From Lichenostomus cassidix (Eukaryota; Chordata; Aves; Passeriformes; Meliphagidae): a stretch of DNA of 64,000 bases. Positions 51,091 through 64,000 of this stretch are shown piece after piece; position 1 is the stretch's first letter, and each line of letters opens with the position of its first letter. Both the position numbers and the translations under genes were made by a program. The notes under the pieces are model-generated. The model saw only the letters and a program-made list of their open reading frames with translations, had not been told where the DNA came from and did not search any database. The DNA is taken from the NCBI GenBank assembly GCA_008360975.2, contig CM039179.1, forward strand, positions 54,722,666-54,786,665. Reading direction: 5' to 3'.

Positions 51091-51778
51091 AGCATTGGAA
51101 CAGGCTCTCCAGGGAAGTGGTGGATCTTCCTGGTGGAAGTGTTCAGGAAAAAACCAGGAACCAAGTATCTTGCAGCTGCACACTTACTCTTCCCCCACTG
51201 GTGGGGTCAGGGAAAGAATTGGAAGGGTAAAAAAGGTAGAAAACTCATGGGTTGAGACAAAGGCAGCTTAATAGGAAAAGCGAAAACCATACACATAAGC
51301 AGAGCAAAACAGATTTAATTCATTGCTTCCCATGGGCAGGCTGGTGTTCAGCCATCTCTGGGAGAGCAGAGCCCCATCACATGTAATGGTGAGTTGGGAA
51401 GAGAAACATTCTCAATCCAAACAACATTCCTTCCCTCCTTCTTACCCCCACTTTACATATGATCATGATGTCATATGGTCTGGAATGTCCCTTTGGTCAG
51501 TTTGGGTCACCTGTCCTGGCTGTGTCTCCTCCCAGGCACCCCCAACTTCCTCACCATCATGGCAGTAGGAAAAGCAGAAAAAGCCTTGGCTCTGTGTAAG
51601 TTCTGTCTTTGTCAATCTTGTGTTCAGCACAAATCCAAAACTCAGGCCCATATCAACACACATCCTTCCTAAGTATATGTGGCATTTTGTGCTATGGTTT
51701 AGTGGACATGGTGATATTTGGTCAAAAGTTGGACTTGGTGGTCTTCGAGGTCTTTCCCAGCCTTGATGGCTCCATGAA
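51091..51778 (+). mobile_element. CR1 LINE 3' end, split by an LTR
   Basis: Two halves of one CR1 3' region on the plus strand. The left half (51091-51153) begins CATTGGAACAGGCTCTCC and continues to AGTGTTCAGGAAAA. The right half (about 51669-51778) resumes with ATGTGGCATTTTGTGCTATGG and runs on through GTTGGACTTGGTGGTCTTCG and AGGTCTTTCCCAGCC to the end. Joined, they follow the CR1 3' order without a gap, so the LTR between them inserted later. The terminal octamer repeats are lost. Confidence 0.85.
51154..51668 (-). mobile_element. Avian ERV LTR nested in CR1, minus strand
   Basis: The same LTR type as at 41782-42009 but nearly full length. Recalled landmarks in plus-strand order are CTCATGGGTTGAGACAAAGG, CAGCTTAATAGGA, ATGATGTCATATGGTCTGGA, CCCTTTGGTCAGTTTGGGTC, CTGTCCTGGCTGTGTC, AAGCCTTGGCTCTGTGTAAG and AGCACAAATCCAAAACTC. 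Both termini are lost: there is no TGTCATGGTTTAACCCC at the left, and no GAAGAAAATTA part at the right. The former TATA region is mutated. It disrupts a CR1, so it is the younger of the two. Confidence 0.85.
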
Positions 51779-54700
51779 AGCTGAAAGGCAGATCGTCTTT
51801 CTTCAGGAAAAGGAAGTGTGCCTTCCTAAATGTAGACCCATAGACTTGCCTGTAGTCTGTTACATACTCTGAAATTATGCCAAATGAATGCATTTAAACT
51901 AATTTTGGGCTTTCTCATGAGAAGCAAGAATTTTACAGTTCTGGGAGGCCTATCTGATGACTGATATCTGCACAAAAATTTTCAGCATGTAAACTGACTA
52001 GGATATGAAGGACAACAAAAAACCCGGGCAACATTCCTGGATTACAAGTGCACTTAAATTGATAAAATGCCATCCACTATTGGCAGAAATTCTATGGACT
52101 AGATGAGAAAAGTGCATGTTAGTCTTTAATTACCAGGTTAAAACTGTACCAAAAAGAATCTGATGTTATGGGATTTTTGGGAAAGATTTTATGTCACCTT
52201 TGTTTGTTTTATCATTGACTGCAATGCTAAGCTATTCAAAGAGAAAGGTTTATAACCTAAAATAATAGCAATTTAAATGCTTTTTGCAAATATGTTTCAT
52301 ATTCATGATCTGAAATTATTAATTGTTTAAATGTGGGGATTTTCAGAAAGACATGAGAATGACATTCCAATAAAAGTTACTGACATTTTGTTTGTGGTTG
52401 TGTGTATTTTTCATCTGGGTTTGCAGGAAGCTTTTGTAGCTTGTTTTTTTGTTGGGTTTTTTTTTTTTGGTTTTTTTTTAAGAAATCAAAAGTAACAGGG
52501 GAGAGGGATATTATTACATACAATAAAATCTCATGGAAAATTTTTTCTTTCCAGATAAGGTAGATATAAAGACATTAAGAGAATTTTAAAAAATAAATAA
52601 ATTAAGAGTTATTGGTGTTAGCCTCTGTGAAAGATAAGGGTGCACTTCACCAGATCAAATATAACTACCCAACTTGTAAATCAGTCTTAGTCTGTGCTCC
52701 CTTAGTCAAAAGAGAAAAATATGAATTTTGGAGGGAGCGACTCATTGCACAGTAAAGAAATACACTGTTCTGATAAATTCCCTAAATATTTTTCCCTTTG
52801 TCTATGACTGGGGGAAGCTGGAACACTCCTTCATCTGTAGGGATTTCAGAAATTTCACAGATAGGCTCCTATCCAGGCTGATTAGATGTTGGAGCAAAAT
52901 CAAATGAAAAATACAGTTTTATTGAAAGTAAACTATCATACAAAGAGGACAGAGTATTGTACAAGGATTTAAAGCTTGAAAAGTTTATTTGGATTTCTTT
53001 TGGGAAAACAATCTTTTAGGTAAATGACAAATTATAAATGCCTTACAAAAAGATAAAAAAGAAAAGGAAAAGAAGCTGACCATTTTTTCGCTGAAAGCTA
53101 TATTGTAATGGATGTATTAAGGAAAAGATCAGTGATAGAAAAGATATAAGCATCAAATGAAGGATATCTATCCAGGTCCCAGGGAAGTTTAATTATGGGG
53201 ATGTACTAAATTGGCCCAGGATATGTTTATTCACGATAATCTGAATATTTTACCATGACAAAGCTGTTGGAACTATTTAGTACTTTCTATACGAAAAGTG
53301 CAGACTACAAGTCAGAGAAAGATCACCATCACAGGCAGTTACAGAAAGAATATAAACATACTGTAGGATTTTTTAAATTATTGTAAGAAGCATGAACCAG
53401 GAAGACTATGTTCAGGACACCGGGATGAGTCTTTCACTGCACACTCTTAATGAGATTGTGATCTCAGGAAAATTGAAGTAAAAGAAAATTCAGTATGCAT
53501 GTTTATAACCAAAATTGTAACATGCTAACATTTGAAATTATAACAGCAGTAAAAATATAACAAGAGTAAGAATAATAGCTGATTGTTGCAGTGAAAGTAC
53601 TCTTACTATTGAATAACAGAAAGACCATTTCCTGTATTAGAATCCATGCAATTAAGGCAATAGAGGATTTAGAAAGAAACATTGGTAAGCACCCTCAAAA
53701 TAGTGAGGTGGAAAAATTCCAGCATTACTAAAACTTCCATCTAAGATAGATTTGCTTTGGTGATTGCATCCCTTTTGCCACTTCTCTCTCTTTAAGTGTT
53801 TAGGGACCATCAAAATGCAAATGCAATAATTGTAATTTCAATAGCAATAGTAATTACAGGAATCGTGGTTGTTATTTTTATTATAAGAAAGTAAGGAGCA
53901 GAATTTTAGTAAGTGTTGGATTGTTGACCAGTCAGGCATAGGATTACTGAAACACCAAAAGGTGCTGTGTCAACCTGCACAGTATTTCTTTCAAAATCTG
54001 TGCTAACATATATCAATATTTTTGAAGTACTTGAGGTACCTGATCAACTTACCAGCTTTCTGCCAAAAAAGTATTGTATAGCTTCAATTATTGCCTGCCT
54101 TGTAATCACCTCTAGTGCTTGAATAATTAAATTGACTTATTTTAAGCTGAAATAAGAACAGGAGCTGTCAGTCATTAAAAGACATTCTCATAAATTATCT
54201 CGCTCACTGGCCTTTTTTGTAAGTGGAACTTACGTGTGAAAATTGCATCAGCAATAAACCTTTGGTAGTTAAATGCCTTCTATTCCCCATGAGTGCCTTC
54301 ATAACTACAGTTTTCTTGGCAGTGAAGTTGTAATGACAGCTGTCATCAATGGACTTTCATGAAATATACCCTGACCTTTGGATGCTATATGTTACAATTA
54401 CTGTTGTAAAGCCTTTGGGGCCTTGAATTGGGATTTCACACTCCAACGTAGCTGCATATTGTTAACACTTCTTAAAGTCATCCAAGAAAATGTAACAGCT
54501 TTTCTTGTCAAGTTTTTTTTTAATATGGGAACTCACAAAGATGATAATTTGCTGTTGAAATGCAAATATTGGCAGAGAGACAACTATTTCATGAACGGGT
54601 TCTGAAAAGAAGATATTTCACTGTGGAGGTCACACAAAAAATAAAAGTTAATCTCTGCTTGACTATAATTAAAAAAAAAAAAGAATGCAACAGACAGTTC

Positions 54701-56038
54701 TTAAAAGAGGCTCCTTGGAAATCACAGTCACATAACTGCTTCTGCTATACTACTGAAATGCATGAGTTTTAAGAAGGTTTAAAAATAGCAAGAACCTTTG
54801 TAAGATAAAAAGGAGGACAATAGAAAACTCATTAAAAGCTGAATCCCTGATGAACTATTCTACCAAAAGAATCAAAGCTGAGCTCTAAAACTGCCTTCCA
54901 ACAATGATGGTCCAGAATTCATTTTGATGTGATGGTCATGCCATTTGCTTAAATTAATAAATAAAATTAACATTGCACATTTTAGACGTGCTCTTGCCTC
55001 TCATGTCAACACAAAATCACCATATATTTTTCTGTTTGAGGAGTTCTGCTACAAGCTGTGCATGCAGATACTTGGTAAAATCTATGTTGATTGAGAACAA
55101 AGATTTGTGTTGTTGCATCATATCTAAAAGGAAAAGAAAAAAAAGCAGAGAGGATTATATTTAGATAAACAAGAAATCTACTTGTGATATTTAATGTCAT
55201 TTTATGGTGTTTTGCCAAGTGTTTCTTCTGCCAAAAAAAAAAAAGGGAACTTAACATTCTGTAGTTATAAACTTCCAGCAGTAAGGATAGGTCTCAATGA
55301 ATAGCTTACTGTAGATTTCAATATTTCCTTGGCATTAAATTATGGCAATTTTCCTATTTTGTCTTAGTAGAATATATCTCGTAGCAAACACAAACATGGG
55401 CTGATTTTTTTTGCTAAGAGTATCAATTTTAAAGCCATTTATTTTGTCATATACATCTTTGCTGAATGTATACACCAAAAACTTTCCCGATGTAACTTTC
55501 TAAACTGGAAATTTTTCCTGCTGAAGCCAAAATCTATGAAGATCTTAATGGAAGTTGTGTTCTATTTCAAATTTTTCAGATAACCTTGAATTTAAGAAAC
55601 AGTTTCACTAGCTGTTGCTTTCCTCCTCATAGTCCTCCTATTCTATGGGATTAATATAAAGTAGGTAAGTAAAAGTCTAATCATGTGTTCCAAAAAAACA
55701 GAGTTCACAAATGACAGTAAAATCTTCCAGAAAAATAAACAAGTATATTGAGTTGGACCATTTATATTAATAAAATCAAGGAGTGTATGTCATTTACAAT
55801 AGCTCACAGATTTCCAAGCTTTTAATAACTTTTTTAAGAGGTGTAGTGTATGTTTTACCATGCAAGTAATAGACATATTTTCAATGTTCTTTGGGGATGT
55901 TTTTAGGTTAACATCTATAAAAAGATAATAACCCTTTTTTTTTGTTTTGGTAGCTTCTTGATCTTAAATCTGAAGTCAATTTTCCCTGAACTCAGTTTTC
56001 AGAAATCAGTTGCTATGTCAGAAAAGTAAAAATAAAAA
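51779..56038. other. AT-rich stretch without recognised gene
   Basis: About 4.3 kb with no recognised repeat, exon or RNA. It has A/T homopolymers, for example near 52456-52490 and 54669-54681. Confidence 0.5.
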
Positions 56039-56279
56039 GAGGGAAGGGAAGGGAAGGGAAGGGAAGGGAAGGAAGGAAGGAAGGAAGGAAGGGAAGGAAG
56101 GAAGGAAGGAAGGAAGGAAGGAAGGGGAAGGAAGGAAGGAAGGAAGGAAGGAAGGAAGGAAGGAAGGGAAGGAAGGAAGGAAGGAAGGAAGGAAGGGAAG
56201 GGAAGGGAAGGGAAGGGAAGGGAAGGGAAGGGAAGGGAAGGGAAGGGAAGGGAAGGGAAGGGAAGGGAAGGGAAGGGAA
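56039..56279. repeat. GGGAA/GGAA satellite, 241 bp
   Basis: A pure purine tract on the plus strand: GGGAA units at both ends, with a middle part mainly of GGAA units. A 138-codon frame across it encodes only Lys/Glu/Gly/Arg repeats and is an artefact. Polypurine-polypyrimidine DNA of this length can form triplex (H-DNA). Length is likely unstable between individuals. Confidence 0.97.
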
Positions 56280-58308
56280 CTATTTAAAAACTCTAAACCT
56301 CTAGATGTAGAATATTATTCTGAGGACAAAGACTTGAATCCCTCTCTTCTTTGTATTCCTTTATATTACTATGGAAGGAATATGAGTAGATATTATAGAG
56401 AAATATCATATATTATCATTTCATAGTTATTTTATGCTGTGTGCTAGTGACTCTGAGAATCAGCTTTAAAAAAACACTAATGAATGCTGTTGATTCTAAG
56501 CAATTTACTTACTGTATTCCAAATTCACAGGAAGTATAGATAGCACAGAGACTGTCATCTCATTTTAAAGCACATAGAGGAGGATATGCTTCAGGCTACC
56601 TCAGACAGGAGTGTTTACTATGATGAAACAAAATTTGCCTTCTGCAAAAAAGCATAAGATCACTGTATTAACAAGAGCTGCACAACTTTGGCCTTATTTT
56701 GACTTGAGGTGAGATTTAGGCATCCCAACAGCAAAAATATAGTTTAAATCATCTTCAATACCAATAATTTCTAATGTGCACACACACAACCATATATATT
56801 CTGCCTCTACAACCAAACTAAGATGGGACCTTGTCCCCAAGGCCATAAAGCTGTGATTGCCTTTTGTTTGTACTGGTTTGGACTGTTTTCCTCAATAAAA
56901 GTTTGTGTTGGACAGAGATGTCTACAATCATGCATAACAGTGATAGTTTTTACTAAGCTATATTAATAGTGGCAGCTTTTAGTGGTTTTTATTTTTTCAA
57001 ATCTCTACAGCATTTTTTTTGGTTTTGGTAAACTTCTTTGGGCGAAATGCACTTGCATGACATTATAGAAAGAGGAACAGTAGAAGTTAAAATGGCAGCT
57101 CAGGAGATTATAGTGAGAAGTGAGTTGAGTTCTTGATGTTAAAAAATTCAAGCACAGCTTCTCTATTTGTCCTGTACCCCATAAAGTCCTTAACCTCTAG
57201 AACATTGCCTACTAAGAGTATGAAAACATTACTGAAATATTTTCAATGGTGGGAAGCAGAAGCATGGCTTTTTAGAATTTTTTTAAATTGAAATGCAACA
57301 CAGGTGTTAAGCAAGCTCACAATGTACCTGAAGAATGTCATATGGATGAGGGTATAAAAACACAGATGAAAACCAGAAAAAAAATAGACATTGTTCTTCC
57401 TTTCCAGCCCCCTCCCTCTAAATTACCATGACACTGACATAAGACCTGAATTTTGTGTCTTCTCAGTGGACTACAAGTACACAAGCTTCTATTCAGGTAG
57501 GAAATGCTCAGGTCTGATTTGAAGGTTCCTCTCAGCATTGTAATAACTGCAACACAGTGTTTCTGGGTCCTGCATGTAAATTTCAAGAACAACCCCATTA
57601 GAAAGCCAAAGACCTTCTCCAGGCTTCATCAAGGAATGCCTTAAGGTCCTCCAGATTGAGCATATAAAAAATGATTCAACACCAGCACTAGTAATTTTTT
57701 AAAAGTTTACTCAATATAGATAGTTAAGAAGCATATCTTTGTTATGATGACATATTATGTGTGTCTTGTAGCTTGTCATTAATCAAGTATAGCTGTTCTG
57801 TCTCACTACAAGACTTGTCCAGCAAAAAAGGGAACTGCCAGGTTTCTATTCAAGATAATTAATGGTCATCTGAATTTTTTATTCAGACTGATGAGTCTGG
57901 GGAGACTCATTCCAGAAATGATGCAGCTGTTAGGTTTAAGAGAATATCATAAATTGAAGTCATTTGGATGTGCCTGATTTGAAAACATTTATGTAATATT
58001 CAAAAGTAGTCCCTACAGAATTTTGCATACCAAATGTTACACAGCTATAATTTTCCATTCACTCCTCGCTAACACATTTAATCTCTGGTAATTAATTATC
58101 TACCTGTGAAAAATTAGATCTAAATATTTACTTCAAAGTTTGGAAACTAAAATAGCCATGATCTTCTTTGTAAAAGGAATACATAAAAAATTTTCTCTCT
58201 CTTTACCCTGAAGTTTGCTATATGGAATGCTCTCAAAGATGAAACAAAGCAATAAAAAAATAAATTTTAGAGCAAGATTATCTTTAAAACTTCTCTGGCA
58301 AGACATAC
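56280..58308. other. Stretch without recognised gene
   Basis: AT-rich; no repeat or gene recognised. Confidence 0.5.
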
Positions 58309-58374
58309 TTGACAGCTTTGCCACAAGAGCAGCGGCTAACACATCAGCATAGTGATGTTTTCCACAGAGAAATC
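58309..58374 (-). CDS. Weak candidate 66-nt coding exon
   Basis: On the minus strand TGTCCAG precedes and GTATGTCTTG follows a 66-nt segment whose frame reads FLCGKHHYADVLAAALVAKLS. It enters and leaves in phase 1. The alanine-rich content with codons such as GCC and GCT is unusual for this AT-rich DNA. The acceptor has a poor pyrimidine tract, and the phase does not fit direct joining to the exon at 41205-41284. I recognise no family. It could be chance. Confidence 0.22.
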
Positions 58375-61300
58375 CTGGACATTCAAGGACATGTAGCTCA
58401 TCTTTATAATCAGCACAGTACAAGTAATTATATAAGATGCTTCAGAATTTTTCAGAATATAGTATCAATTCACACAACATCCAATAAAAGTTTTAACACA
58501 CACATAAATATTTAAGAGCAAAATGGAAGCTTATACATAAGTATATGATGATATTTGCACAGTCAAAATATTTTAGTAGAGAAAATTTTCTAATCAGTTC
58601 TATTACACTTATGTTGGCAAATTAGAATTTCTGAGTTTTGTCCCTATTTTCATTCTTCTAGTATTTTAAAAAGAGATTGAGGAAAAAAACCCAGGCTCCT
58701 TGATAAGCCTACACATTACATGAACTGCAGTTAGTTGGTTCAGACATGCAGCATTGTCAACAGTTGTGCTAAAATTTCACTTCAACAATTTAAGAGTTTT
58801 TAAATTTTCAAAATTGCAATTAATAAAATTAATAAGAAAAATGGCATCCATTTTCCTGCTTTCATCCATTTCTCTTCTTTTCCAGTTTAAGAGAGAACAA
58901 CAATTAGGCAATTACATTTTGTCTTTTGTTTTCATTTAATTTTTTGTGATTAGAAAATCTACTATTTGGAATATATGATTAACAATCAAGGGTTTCTTCC
59001 AACAGATTTACTGCTTCTTTTTTGTAGTAATCAATACTGATCAAAACAATAGCATTACATGAACTTACTATTGTATTTGGCATTAATAACAATATGAAGC
59101 AGGCAGAAAAGGGTGATGGACAGGAAAAGGAAATTACTGTCTCTTCCACACCATATCTGTAAAATCATTAAACATGAGTTGAAAAAAAGAAAAGTATAAT
59201 TACTAACATTGCTTCTTGTAGGAAGCAAGCATGGTCTTAATAAAAAGATGCTTGAGCAGAGAGAATTAAGTTGGTCATTTCACAAATCACTGCACTATTC
59301 AGACAATGCTGCCAAATCTTCAGCCACAGGGGGCCTCCAGGCTATTCAAACCCTACCTAGCATGTGTGAATCTTGTTTCTTCCACTACATTGCTTTATTA
59401 TTTCAGAGTATGAAAAGCTCTATATCCCTTGGAAACAAGGGTGTCTCACCTTTGTTATGCTATCAGTAAGTAGATCATAATTTTCCAATTCTGTTTCATT
59501 CGATAACAAAGTGCGTACCAGTTTCAGGATATTAAATTTCTTTTCTCAATTTTGGACTCAATGATATATAATATGTATGATTCAAGTGCACAAAGGAAGT
59601 GAAAAATATAATATGACATCTGCTTATTAAATCCACAGCTGTATGCATGTTTCCCCCTCAGAGCAGCTAATACTTGCAGAAGACAAACCACGAACACAAA
59701 GTCACACACAGAGAAAGTGAGGTTTCCCAGCAGTGTTTCTTACATCCCTAATTCATCCACAATTATTTCCACAAAAGAAATGAATTGTGATTCAATATCT
59801 CCCAGGAATGAGAGGAAGTAAAAGGATTTTTGCTAGAGAAAAATATTTTTCTAAATCCTCTCAAAAAGAGATATGCAGCCATTTTTGTAAATTATACATG
59901 CACAAAGGTTTCAGTGAGCAGTTGATCATGTGCATATATTTAACTATTTCCCCTTTTACTTGTGAAAAGAAAAATGTTTACCTCATTTTTTAAATCAATA
60001 TATTCCTCTTTGAAGGTTTAAGTCCATCTGAAAAAAAAAATTCAACTGCCTACAAGATTTTCCTTTGGGGAATGAAGCAATAGCTTTATAATTTCAATGG
60101 AAGGGATTTATGATATATATAGCTAATTTGGACATACTGTAAAAAGCCACCAATTTCTCCATTTTAGTATTTTCTTTCTTTTAAGTTATGCTCTAAATAG
60201 ATCCAAGTTAATAGGGAATATTTCTCTGATGCAACAAAACAGCTTCATATATGCCAAGAGATTTCTGAAATTGCTGTATTTGTGGTTAATAGAGAAGCAA
60301 ATGCTTTTATTACCAGTGTTTGTACATTTGTATTCCAAATATTATTTTCAGTGAATGCAATAAAGTAAATTTTATTTTTTAAATTATAAAATTATGTTTA
60401 TAAACATTGCTGTAAAATATTCACCATCCATTCCCACTAAAAAAATAAAATACACTGTTGAAAGAGGGTAATAAAAATCTTGAATACTAATTCTTCTTTC
60501 TTTCAAGTACAGAATTTCAGCTCAGATTACTACCACAGCAAACTCAGTCTTTCCTCCCTCTCAGATAAACCTTTTTCTGTTCTTAAATATTTTTAAAATC
60601 TTACATATATTTCATGTCAATACAAAGTATATATTTGTGTTGGTTCACACTTTGAGATCACACTCAGAAAAGTGACCCCCCATCCTCATCACTTGAGGAT
60701 AAGAGCACAGCAAAAATAAAGCACATGTAATATTGCTTTATAGACTTTATAGGCTTGTATTAGAATATCAAAAGTGAAAGCAATTTTATCACAGTTTTTT
60801 ATCACAGTCTACAAAATGAGCCAAAATTACATGCCTAATTTGAGTTAGTCCTAGGGGTGTCTTTACTTGTAGGCACTCCAGAAGATTATTTATCCCATCA
60901 CAAAATGCTGGATTATACCATTTCAGTTCTCTTAGGACAGAATGAGTTCCCATTTGGGAGTGGTCCTTCTCTTTTTGTAGAAAGAGTCCACATGATTAGA
61001 CATTTAGCCATCCAGCATTATGTCAAATTGCATATTGAATAGAGTTCATTTCAATGACTTATACCTTTACAGTGATTTTAGGTAATACAGAATTTCTAGC
61101 AAGCTTTTAGATGCTGTTTAGTAAGAGTAAAGTTTTCCTTTACTCCTTGAAGCGCAGACACGATAAGGCAGCAAGGACCCAGGTACAGGCAAACAAACAA
61201 CTCCACTCTGGTCTAATTTAAATTCTAGCCTTTGTTGTGGGATCTCCTCAGAGGACAAAAATTGCTCTATGGGGGTGACATTTAGGGATTGTTTAACAAA

Positions 61301-64000
61301 ACACAAATGTCCAGTTAGGATTAGACACCTCATAATTGTAAAATTGAAGTTAAGATATAATTAAAATTGTACCCCAGTTTTTATATTTTAGGTACTGAAA
61401 GTTATGTGAAGTAAATCTGAATCCTACAAGAAATAAGCAGCCTGAAATTCTGGTATCATTTTTTACAAATGGGACTGAGATTGTTGTCCCTGATTTTCAG
61501 ATTTGCCATGGTTTATTGTTTTGCTGTGAAGATAGCAAATAGGAGATACTAACACTGAAACATTTGTCTTATAAAACGTTTTCTCAACCATGTCAAAATT
61601 TCCTTCTTCTACCTTAATCTCTCCAACCTCTAACATATTTACCATATCTGAACTGCTAGCCCTGGGTTTTCAAGTGTGAAATTTATCACTGGAATGTAAA
61701 AATCATAACAGCACCTAATAAATATTTTTATACTTGTAATTACATTAGAAGTGGAGAATTTTTAAAAATGTGGGTATTGTTTTTACTTTCTGATTTGCTT
61801 TAAGCTTTCCAGATACACACACAATACACTTTTACCAGTTTATATATATTTTTTGTTTTATATCCAACATTTGGGGGTTCTGCATTTTTCTTTATTCTAG
61901 GTCAACCTCCAACCAAAAAAAACATAATCCCTACTGTATGAGTTATTAGGATCAAATTTGCAGCAGAACTTGAACTATAATACACATCTTTTGTCTATGA
62001 TCTTTTACTTGTTTCAAAAAAAGACAGTTTCAAAATAAAAAAACTTTATCTGAAATAGGGTTTAGGGAATGCATTTGGCACAGGAATAAGGGTTTTCCTC
62101 CATTTAGTATTTTGTAATATTACGGCTGTTAAAATGTGCTCAAAAATACTTATTCTCTTGTGAATATTTTTTCCAGAAAAAAATTGTTTCAAAGCCGTAA
62201 TGCTCCAGAAAAAAAAAAAAATCCAGTAAAACACAACAACCCCGCAAATTTTAGGAAAACATAAAGACTATATATTTATGCAAACAGTTTTTATCCCATG
62301 AGTAAATAGATAATACCAACTGAAGGATTAGAAATTTGTTTCCATCCTGTCACTTTAAGACTCCTGCTAAAATGACACAACATATTGTCTAAACAACGGC
62401 ACAAGACAGCAAAATGGAACTATAAAGTTTATGGCACTTGTGAGTGCCTTGCTTTAGTCTGCTCTGAAGGATGATGTCCTTGCAAAGTGTTTATGTTTCT
62501 AGTCACTTTGGAAGAGCAAAAGACAGAACAGCCTAGTATGACTGAGGACTGTCAAACAGTGGAACAAGGGGATTTGCTTCAGGTAAACCTAATGCAACCC
62601 AAGTAAACATCAATTTAGCTAGCAGAGGAATTGAAGCTTGAGAGGAAGGATAAGAGAAGAATAACCTTTTTTTTATGGCTTGTTTGCTGTAAGTGTAGTT
62701 TGATCTCTAGTGGCTTGCCAAGTAGGTCAACAAAAGTATTTGCAGTAATTGGCAGTGAGTTTCTAGAATTCACTGTCAGAAAATATAGTGTAACTTCTGA
62801 AGAGTACTTATTCCTAAGGGAAAATAACTTCATGGAATGGATTAGAATAATTTTGCAGTGCCTGTTGAGCCAGTTGGTTAAATTAGTGTTTTGTTTTACT
62901 ATGGCTGTGTTGCTTACTGTGTACTTCCATATATTTCACTGAGAAGCCAGGGAGAAAAAATTACATTTGCATATTATAATAAGATGCTACAAAGGACGAA
63001 AATGGGCACATTTTTTATATTGCATGTGGAAAACACAAACTGCTATGCCATTATGTATGTTTGCTCTTGATAGAGGGGAATTGCCAGTATCCTTTACAAA
63101 GTTATGGTTAGAGCTGTGTGAGGACAGGGCTCATCCTGGGAAATCTTCCTCTATGTGACTGTAAAAGGAGGGGGAAACATTTTTGAGCCCCATAGGGTTG
63201 AAGCGTGATTGTTGTCATATAAACTAGGTCAAGGAAAAACAGAATGGAGAAAGCTAAGGAGAAGGGGAAAATATTTATGTCCACTGCCATCCCAAATTGT
63301 ACTCTTCATCTTTCTGGTTTTTGAATCAGGGTTGATTCTATTGCAATTCCAGGAGAAAGAGGGGAAATTGAGACACTATTGGTTCATTTTAGTATCTTAA
63401 TTAACTCCTGGATTTTGGTCCCCTGGTTTTCCACTCCAAATAAGTATTAGCTCATTAGCAAAACAAAAAAAGAAACCCTGTTTGATGACTTCTGGAGAAA
63501 TTTTAATCCAGCAAGTATTCTCAAAGAGTGGGACAAGAGAGCCCTTCAACTTTCTTCAGTCATTAGGATTCTTCCAAAACCATTCTAGTAGGCTTTGTGT
63601 TCTTAAACTTCCCACATGTCCTTCCTGATAGCTCCAGGACTTCCAATACTTGTCATCAGATTTATCCAGTGATGAAAGTTGTCTGCTGGCCTGCAGATCA
63701 GCATATTTTCCTCAGTGCCACAACATTCATATCTGTTATCATCCATAGGGTTGCTGTGCATGCTGTCTTCTCGGCTGCCATGTATTGAACAATATCAGCC
63801 CAGGCCTTGATTTTGGGCTACTCTGCATGCTATCAGTCACCAACTGGACATCAAACCATGGAGTTTTACCCCTTGGCCCTGCAAGTCCAGACAATTTTCA
63901 TCCCATCTGACAGTACACTGATACAACTCCTTGGTTTTCAAGAAAGAATGCTGTGGCAAAGATTGGGAAAATATTTCAGGATTTAAGGTATATCACATCC
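58375..64000. other. AT-rich stretch without recognised gene
   Basis: About 5.6 kb to the window end. I recognise no transposon, exon or RNA gene. A 103-codon plus-strand frame at 62631-62942 has no recognisable domain. Confidence 0.5.

Noticed and set aside
56010..56426. 138-codon frame, longest in the window
   Set aside because: It is the translation of the GGGAA/GGAA satellite (Lys/Glu/Gly/Arg repeats), not a gene.
1..64000. tRNA, rRNA, CRISPR, bacterial operon or intact retroviral gag/pol
   Set aside because: None is visible; LTRs occur only as solo or truncated copies.

Overview
This window looks like AT-rich intergenic or intronic DNA from a bird, most likely a songbird. I recognise no complete protein-coding gene. 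The bird call rests on transposon content: pieces of CR1 LINEs (5'-truncated 3' ends with the YYCCAACC / ATTCTATGA-type tail, and reverse-transcriptase remnants) and several solo LTRs of endogenous retroviruses, two of which resemble LTR families I recall as widespread in avian genomes. There are no bacterial operons, CRISPR arrays, rRNAs or tRNAs. Nearly all open frames are 60-120 codons long, about what chance gives in DNA this AT-rich.

Layout. 1-1.1 kb holds two solo LTRs from two families, only 160 bp apart. A second member of each family lies at 12.7-13.2 kb and 18.7-19.0 kb. All four start TG, end CA and have exact 6-bp target-site duplications, so their borders are known to the base. 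A fifth LTR with a 5-bp duplication lies at 9.4-9.8 kb, beside a 49-bp palindrome. The LTR at 18.7 kb sits inside an older CR1. From 19 to 30 kb there is only plain AT-rich sequence. 32.2-32.9 kb and 37.3-38.3 kb carry two further plus-strand LTRs. 39.1-39.6 kb and 46.7-47.2 kb carry minus-strand CR1 pieces. 41.8-42.0 kb is an internally deleted LTR with a 5-bp duplication. 51.1-51.8 kb is a CR1 3' end split by another LTR. 56.0-56.3 kb is a 241-bp GGGAA/GGAA satellite. 58-64 kb is plain.

The best evidence for a host gene is a candidate 80-nt internal exon on the minus strand at 41205-41284. It has a strong acceptor and donor and only one open frame. If real, much of the window is probably intron of a large minus-strand gene, which I cannot name. 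Weaker exon or pseudogene candidates are at 30005-30292 (minus), 36891-37187 (plus) and 58309-58374 (minus). Blocks near 11.3-11.6 kb and 36.3-36.6 kb read like conserved regulatory elements, but this cannot be tested without alignment.

I found no sign of a new biological system. The value of the window is in its dated layers of retroelement insertion and in a few exon or enhancer candidates that one alignment search could settle.
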